Positions 25,801-33,100 of a DNA stretch of 37,177 nucleotides are shown one piece after another; position 1 is the first letter of the stretch; each line of letters opens with the position of its first letter. The notes under the pieces are model-generated. The model was not told the DNA's origin. It searched no databases and worked only from the letters and a program-made list of their open reading frames with translations. The stretch comes from a virus. The stretch lies in IMG/VR virus record IMGVR_UViG_3300021376_000154, positions 1 through 37,177 of that record; one strand, written 5' to 3'. The translations under genes were made by a program, and so were the position numbers.

Positions 25801-27180
25801 ATTTGTTATCGTTCCAGCAGCACTCACAGATACTGTAGCTGCTGCAGAAACTAAAGGTTGATATCCAGATCCACTATAAAAGTCATAAGATAAAATTTTA
25901 CCAGATTTTGGCAAATCTTCTTTTGTGCTTCCTGTAAAAGTTACAGTTGTAACTCCTGAGTTGCTAATTAAATCATAATCAACTCCAGGTTTTTGGAAAA
26001 TGTTGTTTATCAACAAAACACCATATGGAATACCAGTGGTATTTGAAGTTGTGATTCCAATATTTGTAAATTCATTTTTAACCGTGAAAGTTTTGCCTAC
26101 GCCAGTAAAATTGTTTGATACATCATCAAATACAATATTAGTATCATATAATTTTTTATAGAAAACTCTACCCTGGAAAGATGATCCTTCAAATGGTGGG
26201 GAACTGAAATAAATATTATCTTTTTTGATATTATAATTGCCAGTATAAAGTTTAATTGAGTCTCCGTTAGTGTGAGCAGCTGCAACTGTCCCCATAGAAC
26301 CTCTATTTACAGTAACAGTTGAAGTTGATGTAGATACTCCTGTTATCTGTAAATATTCATCACCCAACAAAATAAAATCTGAAGTTGTAACTGAAGATAT
26401 TCCTGTAATATCAATTATTGTAGTAGATATACCAATAGAAGTAGTTCCAAGTCCAACAGTGTCTGTTTTTCTGTATAGTGGAGATTGAATTATTCCATCG
26501 ATGACTATTATTGATCTAGTATTTGCGTTTGTTGTATAAAGATAATGCGTGGTTCCTGCTCCAACTGAAGAAAAAGTTAAAGCTATACCAGAAAGAGCAT
26601 TCTCCTCAGATCCAGAAATTTTAAAACGACTTGAAGATTCTCTAATTGCATATACCTTTGAAGGTAAAATAGTTGTTGTTCCAACTCCAACTATGTTTGT
26701 TGAAACTATGTTAATTGGAGTGGAATCATATTCATATAATAATTCTTCTGCAGTCGCAAAGTCATGATTAACTTTTAATATCTCCAAATCTTCTGAGGTT
26801 TCAGACTCAATATCACTAACGTTTACCTGACATTTAAATAATGATTTATTTAAATTTTTTAAAGAAAAAGTAGAAACACCTATTATAGAATCTCCATAAA
26901 ATTCACTTGTAACACCAACAAATTGATCGGAAATGTCATCAACGTTTAAAACTAAGTTAGTATTAAATTCAACATAGTTTGTCAAATTTTTACCAAAGAA
27001 ATTAATTTCAACACTAGTTTTAGTTTCATTACCTAAGTTAATTACTTTTTCATTTACATAGGCAAAATTTGGTTTAGTATAAAAACTAATTTCTTCTGTA
27101 TATTCCCTTCTAGATCTAGGAGCTAAGGCTTCTCCGTTAGAATCTAAAGGTACTGTTGGAATAAGATTTAGTTTTGACAT
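22885..27180 (-). CDS. Large virion structural protein with predicted beta-propeller
   Basis: This 1431-aa protein lies between the gp7-like giant (3-nt spacing) and gp8, where T4 has no gene. I recognise no T4 counterpart. Visible parts: an N-terminal ~150-residue beta-rich region; three 'fibre-like' units of the type VFIDDVLQPKDKYNLNGNNL (near residues 230, 405 and 675); a row of GGxGY repeats at about 445-600 (GNGSGYLTTPKVSI, NAGIGYTSTSLPVI); another before and one after a set of six propeller-like blades at about 925-1205; and a beta-rich C-terminus. The blades read LNSVSFGDGVWVAVGNSGFI, FNDIAYSESEGRFAIV and similar. The gene belongs to the gp25-gp6-gp7 unit and is therefore most likely a baseplate or tail-fibre attachment component. 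Its role in adsorption is inference. Confidence 0.82.
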   Translation of the reverse strand: MSKLNLIPTVPLDSNGEALAPRSRREYTEEISFYTKPNFAYVNEKVINLGNETKTSVEINFFGKNLTNYVEFNTNLVLNVDDISDQFVGVTSEFYGDSIIGVSTFSLKNLNKSLFKCQVNVSDIESETSEDLEILKVNHDFATAEELLYEYDSTPINIVSTNIVGVGTTTILPSKVYAIRESSSRFKISGSEENALSGIALTFSSVGAGTTHYLYTTNANTRSIIVIDGIIQSPLYRKTDTVGLGTTSIGISTTIIDITGISSVTTSDFILLGDEYLQITGVSTSTSTVTVNRGSMGTVAAAHTNGDSIKLYTGNYNIKKDNIYFSSPPFEGSSFQGRVFYKKLYDTNIVFDDVSNNFTGVGKTFTVKNEFTNIGITTSNTTGIPYGVLLINNIFQKPGVDYDLISNSGVTTVTFTGSTKEDLPKSGKILSYDFYSGSGYQPLVSAAATVSVSAAGTITNVYLTGNGSGYLTTPKVSIYSTIGSGATITALVGTGSSVGFITGFTITNAGIGYTSTSLPVIIVDEPYGYKNLSLIYKSGSGIGTQATVDLVVGTGGSITSVNVRNTGIGYSFGDVLTVSGIGTVSGYSPFTLTVKDTQKDKFSFWTFGKLLRLKITESPNGSLKTFQLLNFENDLTINFENNSFDARFNIEANLLVFIDDVLQPKDKYNLNGNNLILNDPPANGSSISAFIYVASDDDSAETLVDETIKIGDSVEIENQEKRIITKIPTRTSARTSNYIGIGIDDNLDNLRLLDWTKQTRDLQIRGVNFYKTRNSYSPQIRPGSRLIAGIGSTTQSIYVENSYLFDYDGISERETSVEVIEDSTVSKAEAQAIVSVAGTVSSISVTNGGSGYSQTNPPGVVITTKQILKSAIGKNWTLIDEDSSILYNSSFSNETTTVSVGSSLSVRYSYNLSGFYFTTIGTGTTVLNSVSFGDGVWVAVGNSGFISTSTSLTSWNSVGISSIVQDSLPEEITSISFTGNFNDIAYSESEGRFAIVSDQGKIFSYDVTNEELTSRYGDNAILRSSGTSQNLNSVIFDQVYDIGENQIKPQYVAVGNSATILVSASSINNELVGTPGVVWQVKMSDAVSTTGLSSEKLNDIAYTGINTLPFIVVGNNGLVVKFPNNRFDPGNFTIVSSFTTDNLNSVIYDPESERVIVVGASGTAYGSYRSTSFNTWEKISIGSTNFNDIVYSESNRKYLVVGDGKSYTSSYEKVGAAATAVVSTAGTVTSIVISEGGLFYDTSSTNKPSVIIASPPLTRERFNSCKIKGDYGVVVGVSTVSGISTSTPAVKFEIKVDPVLSLVESEIETGDYFATYQTNIGSGIIAITSNGSVVGVATTFIDCVYRADQVTKSATGIVTVISNVSSVSGILTIPSRYEYGIYSWGKIYDFDARESPSSFAAKVSNGSAGLSTSAKVVRVTSIGSTTLPRNA
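23555..24410 (-). repeat. Six-fold propeller-like repeat in the 1431-aa protein
   Basis: Six degenerate ~45-50-residue units start with LN/FN-S/D-V/I and contain a V-V-G-x-x-G core: LNSVSFGDGVWVAVGNSGFI, FNDIAYSESEGRFAIVSDQG, LNSVIFDQ...YVAVGNSATI, LNDIAYTG...FIVVGNNGLV, LNSVIYDPESERVIVVGASG and FNDIVYSESNRKYLVVGDGK. The pattern resembles Ycf48/Asp-box-like beta-propellers. It is flanked on both sides by GGxxY repeats, as if the propeller had been inserted between two of them. Confidence 0.7.
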
Positions 27181-27183
27181 TTT

Positions 27184-30100
27184 TTACGATGGTTCCGATA
27201 TGATTATGGAGCTAGCAAAAGATTTTTGCCCTGCAACATGATTTAAAGAATCGACAGTTTCTTTCCAAAGACTTGGGCTTAAAGTTGATTTAATATCATA
27301 AGAAAGTTTTTGATAATAGTCACTATCTTGTATCTTTTGGTTGGATACATTTAACTTTCCATTTTCTTTTTCCCATCCAATTGGAGCATTATAAAATGGC
27401 GATACGACAGCATCAGCTGTTGATATATTTACATCATTGACAGTTCCCTTTTGTTTGGAAATAACACCTTCTACCTTATCATTTATATCAATAGTTGTCT
27501 GAGTATTTTTATTTTTGTAGAAAAGTTTTAACGTTTTTCCATCCCATCCATTAACCGATGCAACTCTAAAAATTGTTTGAGAATTATCAGGTTTTGTGAC
27601 TATAACATTTTCATCATTTTTAAAATTACCTCTTACAAATCTAGGAGTTAGGATTACCAAATCCGATTCCAGAATTACATATCCAGAAGAATTTTCCTCA
27701 TCAATGTTACCTGGAGAATCACTATCTATTTGATATGAAATTGTTCTTGATGATGTATTTACTCCGACTATCTCAAATAGTTCATAACTATGATCTGAAG
27801 AGTTGTATCCACTAGTAGTTAATATTCCAGAATATGAAGTAAGTCCTTCAACAAATATTTTTTGTCCAGTATTAAATACAAATTTATTAGTTGGTAAATT
27901 AGTATTTAAAGTTAAAGTTACAATTTTGGTAGAAGTATTGAAAGATACGGTATCAATGTCATACCCATTTGAATTGTTTGTAGATACAAGTTTAATGTCA
28001 TTTTTCAACCCTGTAGCATTTTGAATAATTGAAACATTTGATATATGTCCAGAGTCAACAGTTGCTTCAAAAATTAAATTGTTGATGATTTGATTAGCAT
28101 TGTCCAATGCAATAATAGTTGGAGGTTCTAAGTAATTTTTTCCTCTATATTTTTTGTTTACAGATACTCCTTTAATTGTATAATTATCTTCTATTTTTAG
28201 ACTAATTGGAAACTCTAACTTTGGATTAATTGTAAAATCTGAAGGAATTGAATAGGTTGATCTAAAAACTATGTGTCTATTAGATCTTCCTATATTATTG
28301 GATGAAGTTAGTAACTGAGCCCCAATTCCTTGATCACTTACAACGTCTTCAATTGAAGGAATTGATTCATATCCAAATCCACCAAACTCTATTTTTATTG
28401 AATTGATGTTACCACTAGCAGTAGTAGAAGTTGTAGTATAACTCATACTATTGGTATTAGTTATACCATATCCAGTTGGTTCTTTAATATCTGTTGGATA
28501 TAATTGCAAATAGAAATTTTTATCATCAAAAATATCAAAAGCAGTTCCACTAACGTTGAACTTACTATTAACAACTCTTATTTTTGAATAATTTGAAACC
28601 GAATTGTCAATATTAAATTTTAATTTTGTGGAATTTGTGGGAGAATCAATATTTTTAAGTTTTAAACTATAAAATAAATTTTTTGGAACTCTATATTTTG
28701 TGTATATCTCAAAATATGAGTCACTAAAACCTGGAGTTCCAGATAAACTACTTTCAAACGAACTTGAAGAAAAATAAGTTCCAGTTCCAACAAATTGATT
28801 CAAGAATTGATTATCGTAGAATAATACTAAATCAAAGTTTTTTAATGAAGTGTCTGACAGATTAAGTCTTAAAGTATTTCCTTTAACAATTTTTATTTGT
28901 GGATTAATAGGAGATAAAGTATGAATTCCTGATCCAGCAGAAGTTAATTCTACATATGAATAATCATATTTTACATCATATTCATTTTCCGATAATCTGA
29001 TGATGTTATCATCTACTTTAATAACATAATATTGTTCGTTATTTTTTAGTGGTAAAGCAGGATCTGAAGATTGGTAGAAAATTCTATCACCATTATATAA
29101 TCCATGATTTGAAATTGCAAACGATGATGATGTTGTTCCAATTCCAATTTCGGAAGATAAAACTGTTGCAACTCCAACACACAATTTGCCAATTGTTTCA
29201 TTATATACTAGTTTTTGAGTTATTATTTCATTTGGAATTACAGATAATGTAACAGAATCTCCTTTAGAAAGCCCATGTGTTTCTCCCACAGAAACAGTAG
29301 CGTATTGTCTAATGAGATCACAAAGAAGTGTTTCGCCAAAGTCTGTAGTTAATACATGTGAAGTTCCTGATCCAATTCCAGTAAAGTAAACTCCAGTATT
29401 TGTTGTTCCTCCCAACCCAACTCTATTAGTTGATAATCCAATAAAATCTTTACCTTTGAAAACAGCAAAAACTGTGCTTCCCAAAGATACAGAATTTGTT
29501 AAATTGGAATTTGTTGAGAATGATAAAGCTATTCCAACTCCAGGAGAATATAATAACTTATCTCCAGTTTTTAACCCATGATCCTTAACATATATTCTTT
29601 GAGTATCTACAAATCTGATTGATTGATTTAATGTGCTACCAATGCCAACTTCATAACTTAAATATGATCCAGTAGTGCCCAATCCAACTGAAGTTGTGGG
29701 ATCGAAGTAGAAAGATTTCGTTAATAGTGGAGCTTTTGTACCTCTAAGGAGAGGAACTGTAAATTTAAACTTATTCGTTTTTACTTCTAGTATGTCTCCC
29801 GTTGTATAAGCTATTCCTGACAAAGATGGATTATTTGGATTTTCTGGATTATATCCTCTTAAAACTCTCAGTCGATTATTTAAATCATCGATATTCAAAA
29901 TTTTCATATACTCGGATTTTATACCGACAATACCATCAATCTGGAATTTTTCCACTAAATCAACTTTCTCATTTAATCCAATGAAAGTTGTAAATCCTGC
30001 AGCGTCAGTGGTTGAATAACTTGGTATGTCCGTAGAAAGTCCTGAAGTTGCTGTAGAAATAGATAAAGTTCTTATTCCTAAAATATTTTTGAAGAACTTA

Positions 30101-33100
30101 GAGTCTGTGGTATCATTTTCGGGTTCGGAGTCATCAGATCTAACATTTTGAATACTTATGATATCACCATTCTCAAAATCATGTGGAATCGTAGTGAATC
30201 CAGTTATGATAGGTGGATTATACTCCAATTTGACATTTTTAAATGTTTTTGTGGTAATATTGACGGAAGTTACACCCTTACCAACAATAGAGTTGACAAA
30301 AGCTTGAGCACCATCTCCACCAGTTTTAAAATTATCAAATACTAAAGTATCTCCAACCTTATAATTTGATCCTGGATTAACAATTTTAATATCATCAATA
30401 ATATTATTTTTTTTGAAAATACTCTTAATTTCAAAAATATTATCTTTAGGTATAAAATTCAAATCTAAAAATTCATATGAATTGAGATTATATGGAGAGA
30501 CATTTTTAGATAAATTGGTATTCGGAGAATCTAAATCAGACTCAGAATAAAAATTTCTAAGATTATTTAAATCAATTGAATTATTAAAAGATTTTCCAAC
30601 AACATAAGGAAATTCTGGAAGTTTATTATTATTAAAAGATCCAAATCCAAATGTATCTGATAATGTTGAAAAATATGCATATGACCCATTTGGAAATTCT
30701 GGAGTTACACAGAATCTTCCATTATTTTCATCCAAATCTCCTGTATTGGTGAAAATATAATCATCATAGAAGAAACCTAAAGGATATGTCACAGTAGAAG
30801 GCCTATTTGATTTTGTAATTTTCTTATATCCAGATTCAAGTCTTTTGACTGATGTAATGTCAGTTGAAGATGTATAACCATATGGGCCATATATTGGATT
30901 ACCATCATAAGCCCAACCAACTATTGGTGAGTGATTAGTGAGATTCTCTTCAAAATTATTTGTTATATTATCTCCAAGTTTATATCTGAGATCTCTATTT
31001 AAAGTAAAATTAATATATCTATTCCCATAATTATCATTCCCTGTTGGGATTATAGCTCCTTCATTGTTATTGGTATAATTTGACTTATGAAATTCAAAAT
31101 TATCTACAAACCATTTTTGAATATTTGGTTTCAAAGATACTCCAATCGAGGATCCAACGCTTACTACTCTTACTGTAGTATTGTAGGAACTATATCCAGT
31201 TCCAGCATTAATAATATTGACACTACTTATTTTTTCATCAACGATATTTGCAGTTAGCTGAGCATCAACTCCAGAACCCTCTACAATTAAATTTGGAGGG
31301 GTGACATAATTACGCCCTTTATTTTGGATAATAATGTCTACTATTTTTCCCTCTTCAGAAACAATTGGTTTAATTACTCCACCACTTCCAGTGGTAACAG
31401 TTACTTTAGGATCTCTTTCATAATTTAAAGTATCTTCAGATCCATATGAAGATCCACCCTTTGTTAGATATACGTTATCAATTTTACCTAAGCATATTGC
31501 TTTTTGATACACTGAAGTATATCCAATAGAGGTAAACCCTTGAGTTCTTACTCTAATATCTGGATATTTAAATACATGAGTACCAACACCAACACTATCA
31601 AATTTAATAATTTTATTCTGATCTAGAAATTTGGTGGTTACTTCATTTGTAACAATTGTAGAGATTCCAGTTATATCTAAATTAACTACTAAACTTGTTG
31701 ATATAGAAACATTAGTCAAATGAAATTTATTTTTATCAATTTTAACAATATAGTATGAAGATGAAGTTGATAGTCCAGAGATGGAAGTTCCTGTTCCAAG
31801 AATTGAATATTCAACTAAGTCCCCAGTTGAAAATCCATGATTTTTTGCAAAAATATAATCATTTTCTACACTAATGCCGGAAAATACATTATTTGTTTCT
31901 AGATAATCTTGTGGAGGGTATGTTTGAGATAAAACATGAATTTTTCTATTTTGATAATTTGAACCACCGTCAACAACATTAATACTAGAAATTTTTGTAA
32001 TAACTTCATTTAGTCGTAAAGATTGATTTCCAGTTCCACCAATACTTACAAAATCTACAGTATTGAGCCCAACAAAGGCATCATTTTGAGTATAGAAAAG
32101 TTTAATTGATCTTTCACTTACAACACCAACATAATAAATCTCAGTATCACTTAAGTTTGATTCTGTGGTTATAGTTTCTCCAGTGCTGCCTAAACCGACT
32201 CTAATGACTTCTGGTGGCGTTTGATCCAATTCATCATAGATTACAGAATCTCCATTTATAAAGTCGTGTTTTGTTGAAAACGTAATTATATCAGAGTCAG
32301 TATTAATTCCTGCATTATTGAATGTTTTCACATAATCTGAATTATCAATAATTACATTTGTCTCCAAAACTGCACCAGATCCATTTCCGCCAATAATATC
32401 TGAAACTGGTTCACCCAAAAATCTAAATCCTTCATTTTCAATAATAACTTCACTAATAGATCCAGATAGTTGGACTATCCCTTCAGCGCCAGATCCAACG
32501 TTGTCGGTTATTAAAAGTTTTGGAGAATTAATAACATCAAAATTGTCTAAACTTTTTTTGACTTCAATACTTTCTACTTTTCCATAAGAAATAAAATTAT
32601 TTGATCTAGCATGAATGATTTCAACACCATTTACAAACAATCCTACACTAGTGTTTACATCAGTAATTTCTGCGGTGTTATTTTTTCTCTTTGGAACTAA
32701 TGGAAAAGATTTTAGTAAATTTTGAGATGTTAATTTTTTGCCATAAGTTGGTTCTGGATAAATTTCATGAGTTTGAGCAGTTATTGCATCAGAAACAATT
32801 TCAATAATTTTTCCTTCATCAACATTTACTAAGTTATATGCAAAAGCAATCCTGTCAGAATCTATTCTCTTAATATAAACTCTACCTTCATCAAAAGGAA
32901 GAATAGAAGTTCCAGAAGATGCTTTTTTATAGTAAACTAATTGCCCACTATAAAAATTATGAGATGATATAGTAACATAATGAGTTTTATTGCTTACATT
33001 AGATTTTGAAAAAGTTTTTTGTCCAGATTTAATGTCTATCTCATTATTTGGCAAACTTGAAGATGAAACAAAGGCACTACTTTCATCTGTATATGTATTT

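Noticed and set aside
22885-27180. Host-derived photosystem assembly gene (Ycf48) carried as a metabolic gene
   Set aside because: The propeller is an internal part of a long virion-type protein within a structural operon, with no signal peptide, so it is not a free-standing metabolic gene.
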